Source: Diphasiastrum complanatum
Taxonomy: Eukaryota; Streptophyta; Lycopodiopsida; Lycopodiales; Lycopodiaceae
Length of the DNA: 64,000 nt
NCBI GenBank assembly: GCA_029204225.1
Contig: CM055098.1
Coordinates: forward strand, 12,761,315-12,825,314
Reading direction: 5' to 3'
This document shows, piece by piece, positions 50,484 to 62,155 of this stretch. Under the pieces are notes generated by a model that was not told where the DNA came from, did not search any database, and worked only from the letters and a program-made list of their open reading frames with translations. Position 1 is the stretch's first letter. Each line of letters starts with the position of its first letter. The position numbers were made by a program, and so were the translations under genes.

Positions 50484-52449
50484 CCCGCGCGCACGCACGC
50501 GTGGTAATGTGAGAATGAAGCGATAGCCTACGGAGGAGCAAACAAACACACCTCTTCAGATTCCTGGTGCGTCGCTTCATTTACAAATTCTACTTATCAT
50601 ATAAGTTACAAGTACATGTAAATTGTACAATTGATAGTTCAGTATGACGATACGAATCTAATCGCTTCATATTCCCAACATCATTTCATTTTAGGAGGTC
50701 TTGTCCTGAAGTGAAAGATAGGTCCTTAAACAATTATATTGAAAAAATGATATAGGCCTCTTCATAATATATATTTATCTAGTGCATATCCTCATTTCCA
50801 AGTATATATTGCCATTTTTTAGTAAATATACAAATATGGGGTATCACATATCTCCCTCCTCAAATGTGAAACGTCCTCGTGAACATATATTCTTCATTTC
50901 GAGGTTTATTCATTCCTTAGAAAAGAATATTTTCGTGTCGAGGATCTTCATTGGTTGGGTTGATGACCTTCACTTGAAATTTCGGAATCAAATATTGATA
51001 AAAAATATATTTCAGCGACATAAAATAAGCATCATCACATATAAAACTCAGCATCCACATAATCTCCAATGCAATATAGAAGAAAAAGACTTTATGTATT
51101 AAGCTCTTCATGTAATTGCTATGCCATCTCTAAATCTCTTTGGCACTCCACCAACAATACATCTTCTCTTGGGGTTTCAGTTCTGCGTTGTAGACAAAGA
51201 AACACTGCTCTTGATTGAATGGCCTGCTTCAAGATCGTTTAACAGGATTTGCGATCATTGCATTAGAAGGACCAAAACATTCAAGACTATCACAGATCTT
51301 GTGAAAGGCTAAAACGACAGAGGGCTCCAACTGCAATGCTACCCATGAATACCTTCTTACAAAGTTTGAATGGACATTTCACTGTACTGTACTCTGCTCC
51401 ACGTGATAGTAGGTTGATTATTACGCATTAGGCATTAAGTAATGGCCATTTCCATAAATATTTTGAAACCGGGCAGCGAGTGGCGGAGGCCACGAGCTGT
51501 CCTGGGCCTGGATTATTGTTAGCAGCAGCGTTGAAGGTAGATCTATCAATGACTATTGTGAAACAATGTAGATTCAGAGCTCAAACAAGACCACCGAATA
51601 GGACTCAGTTTCAATCCCGGCTAAAGAATAAAAAACATCATATTCGTAATTCCTGTTCCAAAGACTAACACGGTTTAAAATAAAACGAAGCTACATCCAT
51701 CAACAATCCTTCATAAATTTCAAGGTAAGCTTTAAATTTTCCGATTTGTCAAATGATTCAATCAACAGATATCAAACGCTGCAATAAATAACGTGTAACA
51801 AAAAATTACGATCTGTCGTACAGATTCAGGTATCACGTGAAGAGGTGACGGAGATTTTAAGTGCACAGAGCAAAGGACCTATTGTCTACACTACTCGACG
51901 ACAAAGCGAAATGATGAGTCGGTCATTGTCAGCCTGAAGCTGCATGAACATTGTACGAGATTATGTTCCAGAAAGCAGCGGATTACAGGCCATATAATCT
52001 TCTGAAGAAACACCGTCGTTTCAGAAATAAGTTGCCGTTCAATGGACCATTGCCGTTCATGGGATGGACGACAAGAAAACGTATTAGCTACAGCAGGTCC
52101 TAGAATGCGTGTTCCTGTCGCGACTTCAATTTCAATCAGAATATTTGTAGTCTCAAAACGACATACATCATAAATTCAAAAGTCACAAGTTATAAGGAAA
52201 TGCACCGTCTGTAGACCCAGTTTTTGTTGTCCAGGATGCTAGAAGCAGTACCTGGTCTGGTGGAAATTATAATTTCGTATGGAACTTAGAAGATTTTCTC
52301 ATGTTCCACACATCAATTCTCTTGGAAGCGATGTCTCGAACGAGTTCGGTTCGTATGCTATGAATCTATGGAACAGCCAGAAGCAGACCTCAATTGCATT
52401 ATCATCAATGGAATCCAAATACATAACTTTTCTCCGTTCATAAATGCAG
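49650..52449. other. Non-coding interval with (TC)n tract
   Basis: No gene recognised. A 71-bp (TC)n tract lies at 50410-50480, followed by alternating GC/GT sequence (gcccgcgcgcacgcacgcg). Short open frames at 50782-51102 and 51121-51312 have no recognisable domain. Confidence 0.5.
50410..50480. repeat. (TC)n microsatellite next to a Z-DNA-prone run
   Basis: 71 bp of TC is followed at once by about 20 bp of alternating purine-pyrimidine G/C-rich sequence. No LINE stem-loop is adjacent. Confidence 0.95.
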
Positions 52450-54201
52450 ATGGAGATTTCAGATTCGGAAGACCAAATAAATAGCGGTAATATTATTTGA
52501 TTTCCTAACTAATGGTAATATTACATTTTTTATGTGAATCCATTATAACTAAAACATTTTTAAATCAAATAATCACAAAGCTTTGTTACTATTTTCGATT
52601 GCGGATTTGAGAAAGGAGCTACAAGGCATAGCAACACACATGGAATTGCGACTGCCTGATGGTACTATTAAGAGCTACCATTTTCAAAATCAAAATGCTT
52701 ACTTTTGGTTTAATACATACTAGTGGTTTTTAACATACATGTATTTGTACGTTGCAGAAGAATTACGTCAATTTGAGCAAGACTTACAAGCAACCAAACC
52801 TTCAGGTGATGTTTACAGCAATTATAAGTAAAGTAAATAACGTACTCGTTTCAAAAACCCGGATTGACTACCATTTATTGGAATAAATTTTATGCATGTT
52901 TATGCGAGTTCATCTGCAACAACAAAACACGGCCTAGTTCAAGAATCATCTACACGTACGGTAGCCCCAAAAATATGTAAACGGGCAACAATAGACCTGT
53001 TGGCAACTAGATCTACTGATGGCGCTCGTACCTCTATCACATCGCATGAGCTGTTTGAACAATGTGTGGAGTCATGTCCACGAAATCTGGAAATCAATGC
53101 ACCCGCATTTAGTACCAATCCACTGCCTTGTATTCGACAAAGAGGAATTCGACAACTCTACATAGATGATATCGAGTTAGGCTTTCCCTCGCAAATTTTA
53201 GGACAGATTGTGTGGAACTATTGGCTGCAGATCCACACATCCATAACTCGTGCTTGGTCGCAACAGTTGTCGTCACTATTATTACCATTGCTGGTATGCA
53301 ACTCCATCGACAGTCTATCATAGTTTGTGACAGATTTGAAAAAGCTGATGAAGGCGAGGTACATCCGAGTACGAATAATTGCATTTATTTTGCGATGCAA
53401 GATTTTTAGCACTGTCGTACCTCAAAAAAAAATTCACGTACGAAGGGAATTGTGTGTGTTTTGGTGACTTGTACAGATTATATTCTGGCCAGATACAAAT
53501 CATTTACTCGAACAAATACTTGATGCATACGAAAATGAGGAAAGAGTCATCTATAGTATTCGCAATTTACGGGTATGGAAAAAATCGGAGCCTCTGATAC
53601 TCATGGCTTCGACCAAAACAATCTTCGCAACGGTTCCTAAGGGTGAATTTTGGGACAAGTTAGAATTGGTGCACCGCCAAAAAAAAAATTCTGCAAATAA
53701 ACCAGTACAGGTTGGTTCCATGTACTACTAATTCGTTCTACACACATAGTTTCAACATTTTCCATCGTAGCTCGTGTAGTTACCTGTGGCATATTTTTGA
53801 CAAGAAAAATTGTTGCATTCGTCATTGTTCTGTAGGTTATAGGTCGCCTTCGTTTGAAAGCAATCAATGCGCTGTGGTTCGAGCATGTTTGCATTTCTTG
53901 TAAGCATGACAAATTTGCTTTTCAAAATAACATTCCGTTTTGTTACATATGTATGCGCTCAACAACGTTGGAACGAGTGCCTTGTTTATCTGGTACTGTG
54001 ATTGGACCTAAGGGCATCACCAACTTGAAAATCAAAGATGCATGGATTGACAAAATATTGGCACTTGGAGAGGCACTCCCAATTTCAGGATCTGGAAATT
54101 CCCACTATATTCAAACAACCTTGGCAAAGTTGAATATTCGTGGACGATTTCAAGTTGATGAGCACGGTTACATCGTTTCATACGAACACATACACGACTA
54201 G
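52450..54201 (+). CDS. RPA1-like OB-fold/zinc-ribbon protein, six exons
   Basis: A six-exon model stays open with matching phases and GT-AG introns: 52450-52486, 52626-52661, 52758-52805, 52938-53293, 53477-53710 and 53836-54201, giving 358 residues. Exon 5 (IIFWPDTNHLLEQI, VIYSIRNLRVWKK, STKTIFATVP) follows the pattern of the end of RPA1 DNA-binding domain B (LWxxDA, V..I.narVs, .SSTII..P). Exon 6 has C-x2-C and C-x2-C (HVCISCKHDKF, PFCYICMRS) followed by GTVIGPKGITNLKIKDAWID, like the zinc ribbon of domain C. It would bind single-stranded DNA. It is much shorter than RPA1 (about 620) and lacks domains F and A. It may be a host RPA/MEIOB-like gene or a Helitron-derived RPA. Exons 1-4 are not matched to anything, and the exon 2 acceptor is weak. 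Confidence 0.55.
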
Positions 54202-54639
54202 ATTTCAATTTTGTATGTCTACAAACTGGTACACTAGAATAGATTGTGTAGAAGAAGTATCAGTAGTACCTAAAATACCAATACTATCACGACTCAGGCT
54301 TTTACTATTGAACTTCAAATACCCGTGTCATGTAAATAACGTTTTGATATAAATGGGTCATATGAATAAGTTGCTTGTAGTAGTTGTTAATATAAATCCA
54401 TTATAATTACATACCATGTTTGAAATATTTACGTTCAGCAATTTGGAAAGACAGCCCCGTTCTGGAAAAGGTATTTTCTTCTAGTTTTTTTTAACCAGAA
54501 ATATCAATAGATACATGTTGGGCCTTCTAGAAAAATGTAAACTGTATATATCGTACTAATAAAACTTTGTCACGCAAAACCCATTTGCCATATGAGGTGG
54601 TTTGTAATATTTGTTTTTCAATACACAATTATTTAGCAC

Positions 54640-54920
54640 ACATTTTGTTTATGCTAGAAAACAATCTATTCATTTGAATCTTATACATGGTATGTTTTAT
54701 TTATTAGCCGTCATTTATGCTAGACACAATATGTTCATTTCAATCTTATATATGTTATGTTTTACTAATTAGAAGTAATTCCATAACTTATGTTCGTTTC
54801 AATCTTATACATGGTATGCTTTGTTTATTAGAAGTGCTTTATGCTAGAACCAATATGTTCCTTTTAGTCGTACACATGTTATGTGTTATTAATTAGAAGT
54901 AATTTCATAACTTCAGACTG
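54640..54920. repeat. Minisatellite, about 62-bp units
   Basis: Four diverged units share 'atgctaga.acaat.t.ttc' and 'aatcttatacatggtatgtttt.tttattagaagt' (starts about 54649, 54716, 54781 and 54839). A/T-rich and non-coding; it lies 450 bp past the RPA-like stop codon. Confidence 0.75.
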
Positions 54921-54929
54921 ATTTTGATT

Positions 54930-55560
54930 CGTACTACAACCTTCCAGTGCATTGCTGAATTAGGATTGGTGTAATATTAGCAATCAAGACTATGACTGCA
55001 TCCCACGTACGCCTACCTTTAAAAAACGTTGTAAATGATGACGACCAACTTGTGACCATAGCAATTGTTTCCCAACCCGTTTCCAAAGATTTCCCACGTT
55101 TGTTGCTACTGCCTTATTACGATTACAGACCTTTTTTTGAGAACCCAAAATTTGAGCCTATAATTGAAGTACTCTCTGTTTTCAAACAAGAACTTCTACT
55201 CAATGTTTTAGGTAATGACTCATATGATAATGATTCTTCCTCACTATTATTCACAACGACATTATTCAAAGTAAATCCTACTTTGAACCCTTCACATACT
55301 TCTCTTCTTCTTGACTTGTGACTATCTCCCTCACCAAGTCTCATGATAGAACCATTTGATCTACTCTCTTTATGAAGACATGTGACTCCACTTGCTACAA
55401 AAATGACTTTCTTGAATTCATTACAAAAAATTGTGAAGAACCACCTTCTTCATAAATGCACCTAGCAACATCTTTTTCCACATGATCAAAGAAATCATTG
55501 GCAACAATCTTTTCCAAGGAAGAACCTTCACCACCTCCATTGATGAAGTTAGCTCTCTCC
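54930..55560. other. Unassigned interval with short open frames
   Basis: A plus-strand frame at 54992-55321 (MTASHVRLPLKNVV, 109 codons) and a minus-strand frame at 55395-55637 (KDIVRYYYCMDNNFILG) are open but not recognised. They may be retroelement remnants; no function is proposed. Confidence 0.3.
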
Positions 55561-55729
55561 TTACCTAAAATGAAGTTGTTGTCCATACAATAATAGTACC
55601 TTACTATATCTTTCATGTGTGGATCCAAAAATAACAAAATATGAGCAATCTACACACAAGATTGCAAGATATCATCAAGATAGTGCACCAATTGATAGAT
55701 GAACCCAAGAGAACCCGTGTATAAGCATG

Positions 55730-55794
<65 letters not shown>
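55560..55794. repeat. Dispersed repeat with 60-bp (GA)n, copy of 2850-3050
   Basis: Shares ordered blocks with 2850-3050 and carries a (GA)n tract at 55734-55794, where the other copy has only a short GA-rich stretch. The two copies differ mainly by expansion of this tract. Confidence 0.6.
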
Positions 55795-55796
<2 letters not shown>

Positions 55797-55799
55797 ATG

Positions 55800-56325
55800 T
55801 CCATGGCCAATAAGTAGGATTCAGTATACTCCTAGTCTTGGATACACGGTACTCCAGTAAATCAAGCTGTTAGTTATGACACGTCATACCGGATGTGACC
55901 CGAAAGTAACTAATATCCTTGTGAGGCCCAGAACACACTAAATGGAGTTTAGACAAGGTATGAGATAGTGTATGCATGTGTAGAGTTATCAATAGCAATC
56001 CCATGAATAGCTGGTCCATGCTTAGGACTCTATTCTAGGTGAATCTATGTATAGGGAACTTAGGGCTATGCATGGCTATGTGCCCAGGTGGCTTTTTGCT
56101 CTATATATTGAGGCCAAACTTGCTCTACTCCTCATGGTGATCATTGATTTATCACCAAGGTTTCACTCTACATTCATGCTTCATATTCCTTGGCTTGAGG
56201 GTGAAGCTTCCAGAGTTGATTGGTTGCTTCTACTTGGTTGGGTGGTTGCTTCATAGTGTGTTTTCCATTGTGTGTTATCTTGTAAGCAGGATCCTAGGGA
56301 GCTTCCCTTATATTGGTATCAGAGC
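55800..56325 (+). mobile_element. LTR and tRNA-Met primer site of a copia element
   Basis: TGGTATCAGAGC at 56314-56325 is an initiator tRNA-Met primer site. The preceding 500 bp has a TATA-like CTATATATTGAGG near 56100, as in an LTR promoter. The left boundary is unresolved. Internal sequence continues to a gag fragment at 56690. Confidence 0.7.
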
Positions 56326-56689
56326 CAGGTTTACGAAGATTGGAGAACACGGAGAATGGCTACCTTTCGTCGAAATTTCGGATTGGATCCATGGGAATTC
56401 TCTTCCAAGGTGGATAGCAAGTGTGCAAGTGGGTGTACTATCCCAGTTTCAATTTGCATGTTGCTAAGGTCTATTACTCTTGGGATTTTTTGTGGTTTTA
56501 TGGAAAATTGTCCTTGAAGGCCAAATTGTGATGCTTTTTTGGAGCTTTTTCTTGTGTAGATCAAATCTTTGGTAGATCTGGATTTTCTAGCAAGTGCACT
56601 CTCATTTTAGGGTTCATTAATGATGAAATAAATGATGCATGCCGGTTCTCTCCAATGATTTATGATTCTAGGCTATGTTTTGGTCTTGG

Positions 56690-57010
56690 AAGTTGTTGGA
56701 TCATATCACAAAGGTCAAGGACCTTATGGACCAGCTTGCTTCAGTTGGAGAGACAGTAAGTGACAAGAGTATTGTCCCTATAGTCTTGAATAGCTTGTCA
56801 TTCAACTATCAACACTATGTGATGTCCTTGTTGCTTCCAAGAAAAAGCAAAACTTTCAGAAGAAAGGCAAAGGCAAAGGGAAGAACTCAAAGCAAAGCTT
56901 GGAGCAGCAGCAAGTTACAGGTTGGAGAGGAGTCAAACACCAATTTGTCATCTACACCCAAGAGGAAGGGCAACTGCAACTATTGTGGCAAGACATGTTC
57001 AAGCACGTGA
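56690..57010 (+). pseudogene. Copia gag fragment, second copy of the intron-5 family
   Basis: The first 130 bp (from 'tcatatcacaaaggtcaag') match 39507 onward with only about two differences. About 105 bp are then deleted relative to that copy, and the match resumes through the Lys-rich region to the first half of the zinc knuckle (GNCNYCGK). Here the frame is intact across the point where the intron-5 copy is shifted. Protease, integrase and RT are absent. Confidence 0.85.
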
Positions 57011-57648
57011 CTACGTGAAGTATCAAGTCAGATTTTTCAGATGAAGGACAAAGCACAGTTGTGATGGTGGCAATTGGTCCGAGAGATCCATCTGTGCTTG
57101 AAATCAATTTGAATTCAAGCACCTGCATCTCATCTGCATCTGCTTGTGACAGACTAGCGTAAGCAATTTCCAATTTTGCAGAAGTTTGTCAACGGCAGCA
57201 GCAGTTAAAGATCCGTCCTGTGTCAGCATGTCAGAGATCAAAGGCAAAAACAACTGTTCGTGAGCGGATTACTTGGCAATGGGTTTAGTCAAGAATTCGA
57301 AAGGTCGAGAAGGTAGAGTCATGAAGTGTTGAGCAGGTTTTGCAGCGAAACAATCTGATATAGGCCTTAAAGTTTTCCAGACTTGCTAAATCAGAGAGGA
57401 AACTATAGTGGAAATGCACAAATAGGACTGGAAGAGGCTTTACATATTGCGGGTAGTGGTCGCATTTAAACCGTTTGAATGATCAGGCTTGAAATACATT
57501 CACTATCGGTTTTGTAGGCCTGTTGTGGAAATTTTTTTTGTTAAAGTGGAACGTTCTTGTGAAAGACACTGCTTACTGAAAACTACAGCCTTGGCGGTTG
57601 TGCTACAAAAATGGCAGCAGTTGCTCCGCCTGTGGAAAGTTCAGTTGT
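57011..57648. other. Interval with nothing recognised
   Basis: No long frame or repeat seen. It separates the copia fragment from the tandem repeats that precede the next retroelement. Confidence 0.4.
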
Positions 57649-57845
57649 CATCGCTGCTGAAGGTGGCCTACTAGTGCTATCCATCGATTGAAAAGTACTT
57701 TGGAGAGGCCATCGCTGCTGAAGGTAGCCTACTGGTGCTATTCATCTATTGAAAAGTGTTTTGGAGAGGCCATCGCTGCTTGTAGTCAGCCTACTGGAGT
57801 CCTCCATCTGCTGAAAAGAGAGCTGAAGAGCCCATCGCTGTCTGA
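57649..57845. repeat. 61-bp tandem repeats ahead of a retroelement
   Basis: Units starting CATCGCTGCT occur at 57649, 57710, 57771 and 57833 (spacing 61, 61, 62 bp; the last is partial). Each full unit contains 'gcctact.g' and 'tgaaaag'. They may be 5' UTR repeats of the retroelement whose coding region begins near 58350. Confidence 0.8.
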
Positions 57846-58349
57846 GCGTCACCCCTTGCTGGCTGATCATCGTTGTTTGAGTGCCTCCCCTCTTGGCTTA
57901 CGAACGATAGTGGCCGTTTTGATGGTGGGATGAATGTCTGAGCGCAGGTTCCAGCTATCGGTACTCGTGTTCACCTTTCTCTCCCCATCTCTTCCTTATG
58001 AGCTGCTGGTCAAAGTGTGTGATTGAAGAAAGGATCTTAAAGGCTATGGTCTGGTCTTTACATGTCAATATGGTCCCTCAAGAAGCTTCTTATCCTTTGC
58101 AACTCCCGGAGTTCAAGTTCAATTCTCTTGCTCGACATGGAGAAAAGAGACCTGCTTTCCCTTCTTAACATCCTTTCAATGCTTCCTTTTCATGCGCGCG
58201 TCATGAAGCCCACCGTGATGTTGCGGATTCCTTGCCTGTTTCCTCTGGCCAGGTGATGCCATACTGTCCAGCCCATCTTCGCCACTAGCTTTCTTCCTCT
58301 CTTTCAGTTTCTCAGCTTTCTCCTTCTTCCTCTCCTCGCCCCCATACGT

Positions 58350-61321
58350 GTTCCGTGTGCAGGCTGTGGTCGCCTTTATGTGGAAGGTGCCGGTATTTCT
58401 CGCCATCATAACGCTTCCTTTGCTTTTCGTCAACAGTTCGCATTAACCAATGCCAACCTTGCACCTCATCCTACCCCCACTTCGCCACCTGACTCAGCTT
58501 GGACCTGGATTCGCTCCCTTGATATTTTGACTGCTTTTCACTTAGGTTTTCCTCGTCCTCATCTTTATGCACACATTCCCTTTGCCTTGCGCTTAGACGT
58601 CCAGAGAGCTTTGTCCTTACCTTTGTCTCATCTGGCTTCCAACACTTCTGATATTGCAGCTTGGCATGCCTTTTTGCTTTTTCCTCTCTGGTGTTTGCCT
58701 CTGCCTCCTCAGGGTGGTGATGCTGGTCATAGGAAAACTCGCAACATGATTCGTCGCTTTATGTCAGGAAATTGAAAAAATTTGCAAGAAGAGCATTTCC
58801 TTCGCTGTCATGTGCTTGTTGCTCAGTGGGATTCAACCTCAGATGGTGTTTCTATACCCCATGTTCATCGTCGGTTGCGTCGCTGTGTTTTACTTGGACA
58901 AATGGGTGAGTATTCTCGTGCAACTTGTGCTCTAGCTCCTACAAGTCCAGCTACTCCTTCTGCTGCCACCTTCAGGCTTTGGAGCTTTTTTATCCACCAG
59001 CAAATGACTCCCTTCCCTCTTTTGTTGAGGACTTTGAACGTGACTCCGATTTGCAGCTCTCTGAATCTCATTTTCTTATTGCTTTTCTGTGCAGCCCTCA
59101 TTTGTCAACTGGGGGTCCTTCTGGTATGGTTTTCGAGCATCTTCGTGATTGTTTTTCTCTTGATGACTCTGCTAGCGGGTTTGGTTTGCTCTTTCAAGTT
59201 TGCTCTTCCGTAGCATGTGGCCATATTCCTCTAGCTATTGCTCGTATTCTTGGTGCCGCTCATTTGATAGCCTTGGATAAGCCTGGCGGTGGAGTGCGTC
59301 CCATTGCTGTTGGAGAGATTTTATACAGATTGGTTTCTAGGGCACTTGGTTTTCAGCTTCGTGACAATTTTCATGACCACCTGTCTCCTCATCAGTTTCG
59401 TTGTGCTACTCTTGGCGGTTGCAAGACAGTTGTATATGCTTTGCGTGCTACCTTGGATCTTCATCCAGATTGGGTTGTCCTTCAAGTGGATGTTAAAAAT
59501 GCTTTCAATTCTGTTTCCCGAGGGACGCCATTTTCCAAGAACTTCGTGCGACTCACGGTCCTCTCGCTCAGCCTATCCCATTTGTTCGCTCTTTTTATTC
59601 CATGGATGCACCTCTATATTTCAGTCATGCTTCTCGCTCAGGTGAAGTTTCGATTATCCCGTCTGCTGATGGTATCAGACAAGGCGATTCCTTGGGTGGT
59701 GTTTTTTTTTCTTTGGCGCACTTTCGGGCATTGCGTGCTTCTTCTGCTGCTTTTCCTTCTTGGTTGTTTCCCTCTATTACTAATGACACACATATTGTGG
59801 GACTTGCTAATGACGTCTTTCCGGCTTTCATACATTTCTTTCATCAGCTTTCGGCTTTGGGCCTCACTGTGAATCCCTCTAAGTGCGTTGCTTGGTGACT
59901 TCAGGGCCTCCTTCCTGAGCTCCCTTTCTCTATAGGTTTCAATACTCCAGCTGATGGGATTCGAGTGCTTGGTATTCCTATAGGTTTCTCGGATTTTGTG
60001 GCTTCCTCTTTGCGGGACACTTTGGGCGCGCATCTTCGTCACGCTGATTTGTTACCAAAGCTTGGCAACACTCAAGTTGCTCTAGGGATTCTCACTCAAT
60101 GCTTCGCTCAACGGCCAAGTTATATCCTATGGTGTGTTCCTCCCTCTCCTAATGTTTTGGCTTTGTTGCAGGATTTTGATAGTGCTTCCAATGGTCAGTT
60201 TGTTAAGCAACAAGTCTCTCTTCCCGCTTCGTCCGGAGGTGTTGGTCTTACTTGCACAGCTTCTATTGCTCCAATTGCTTTTATGGGAAGTTGGGCCCTT
60301 GTTGCCTCTGCACTTATCGCTCGGTTTCAGCAGGACAACAAGCCCATTCTTCTTAATTCAGTAGCTCATGTGAAACAAGCATTCTTCCTTTCTAACAACA
60401 TCTCTGTGCGGCCAAGGATCTCATCCCTCCACCTATGCGAGCTTCTTTGACTCCCTTTGAGACTTTGCTTAGCCATCAGCGTGCTCATTTTCAAAAGTAT
60501 CTTTTGGAGCGCTTCCACTCACATGTTTTCACTCAGCTTCTCAGTGATTCACCTACTGATGAGACTCGGGCTCGCCTTCTGTCATGTGCAGGCCTGGGTG
60601 CTGGTGCTGGGCTTGTTGCGCGCCCTGTTGTTCCACACTTGCGCCTTTCTTCTGAGTTGTTTCTCATCGCTCTTCGGGTTAGGTTGGGGCAAGTTTGACA
60701 AAATATTCCTGTGGTCACCCTCTTAATCCTATTGGCACTCATCTCATGCGTTGCCCTTCTGGCGGAGAGCGCACTGCGACTCATGATTCTATTCGTGACG
60801 TATTGGCATCTATTGCACATGAGTGCGGCTTTCATGTTGTCCGGGAGCAGACCCATGTCTTGCCTGTGTCTGATTCAAAGTTGCCTCGGCATCGAGTTGA
60901 TCTTGTTCTTTCACGCGAGGGGATTCGCACGCTTGGGGATGTTGTTGTTGCTGATCCTTCACGGCCTGACCTCCTTCGTCGTGTTTCAACTACTCAGGGT
61001 GTCGCTACTTCTCATGCAGCTCTAGATAAAGAGCGAGATTATTCACATCGCACTCCTGGAGAAGACTTTATTCCTTTTGCTTTGGAAACATATGGGTGCC
61101 TGCATAAAAAATTCGATGATTTTCTATCATCTTCTACAGGTTTTGCAGCGAAACTCCAAGGACGTGGTGCCTCATCTTTAACTATCCTTACGACTTATTA
61201 TCGTCAACGAGTTTCTATGACTTTACAATGCACTCAGGCACTTGCAATACTTCGACGTGCCGTAGTTGCAGAAACGGCTACTTCACAGCTTACTCACTAC
61301 CTAAACTTCCAACTATCTTAA
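58350..61321 (+). pseudogene. Non-LTR-like retroelement, zinc finger, RT and nuclease-like C-terminus
   Basis: N-terminal finger PCAGCGRLYVEGAGISRHHN (58353 on), a C-x2-C..H form. RT: AAHLIALDKPGGGVRPIAVG, VVLQVDVKNAFNSVSR, DGIRQGDSLGGVFFSLAHF, and a block SITNDTHIVG where an xxDD motif is expected (first Asp is Asn). C-terminus (60695-61321): CGHPLNPIGTHLMRCPSGG, then HRVDLVLSREGIRTLGDVVV, ALDKERDYSH, FIPFALETYG. The D..(about 12)..D-V then K spacing resembles a PD-(D/E)XK restriction-like endonuclease behind a Cys/His knuckle. Stops at 58773, 59896 and 60696 and frameshifts near 58975, 59530 and 60420 inactivate it. The 'GGVRPIAVGE' RT family occurs in many eukaryotes, but I cannot name the clade. 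Land-plant LINEs are mainly L1 and RTE types with an APE nuclease, so this is distinct from the LINEs at 21589-28800. Confidence 0.75.
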
Positions 61322-61516
61322 TTAGCGACTTACACCAAGCAGTGGACTTTATGTAGATACTTTGTGATATCGTTGCTTTGTTATAACTGTATAGTATCTC
61401 AATTCGCCTTATGACTTTTACCCTTTCAACATGCATTACTTTGTGCTTCCGATGGTTTTTCCATCTTTTAATGTGAAATTACAAGAAAAAAAATGTATCT
61501 CTCACATCCCATCTTG

Positions 61517-61563
<47 letters not shown>
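61517..61563. repeat. (CT)n tract at the 3' end of the retroelement
   Basis: 47 bp of CT lies 195 bp after the last retroelement stop, at the position of a 3' tail. The intervening 3' UTR has no poly(A) run at its end. Confidence 0.85.
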
Positions 61564-61564
<1 letters not shown>

Positions 61565-62036
61565 GCTAGTGCGGAGTGATGATGATAAGGAGGCTGGCAG
61601 TGAGACATTTATGTTGCAAGTGCGCACGATCGAAGATATGAGTGGTTGCTGCCATCATTATATCACAAAAAGAGAGTGGGTTTGCTCTGTGCAACTTGCC
61701 AGGTTGGATTCTAGTTTTGTTCGGATGATTGACTTGCCCTGTCAGCGGTACGTTAACTGGTGAGGAATATATCATAAGCTGGAAAATGGGCGAAGCTTGT
61801 TTGCTTTTATTAGAGTGGCTAACTGTCTCCTGACCGCTTGAACTGCTATTGAAATCTGAAGTCTTCTGAAACAATTTACAATTATTCTTATTTTGAAAAG
61901 CACTCTTGTTCAAGGCCAAATAGTACAAGCTGAATCTTCACCCTTTTATCTGCATTCTTTTACGTCTATATGTGAGACGTCTTCTACAAGCTAATCGGCT
62001 CTTTCCCTTTATTGCCTTTTCTGGACAAATCCAGTG
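61564..62036. other. Peroxidase upstream region
   Basis: Intergenic DNA between the retroelement tail and the peroxidase TATA box. No gene seen. Confidence 0.5.
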
Positions 62037-62045
62037 TATAAATAT
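62037..62045 (+). promoter_or_regulatory. TATA box of the peroxidase gene
   Basis: TATAAATAT lies 111 bp before the ATG, at normal plant spacing for a start site near 62070. The leader between has no other ATG. Confidence 0.7.
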
Positions 62046-62155
62046 CGATACCTATATGAAACTTATTAGTGTTCTTCGTGTTGATCGTGTGTAAAGCAAT
62101 TCAAACCGCGAGAGCTAGCTGTTCGTGATTGAGATCGTGGTTTTTTACTCTAACT

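Noticed and set aside
50782-51312. Two short open frames after the (TC)n tract
   Set aside because: No recognisable motif and no consistent splice partners; left as non-coding.
57649-57845. CRISPR-like array
   Set aside because: The units are contiguous 61-bp tandem repeats without unique spacers, and the genome is a plant's.
62129-62155. Upstream extension of the peroxidase start
   Set aside because: There is no ATG in this stretch in frame; the ATG at 62156 gives a proper signal peptide.
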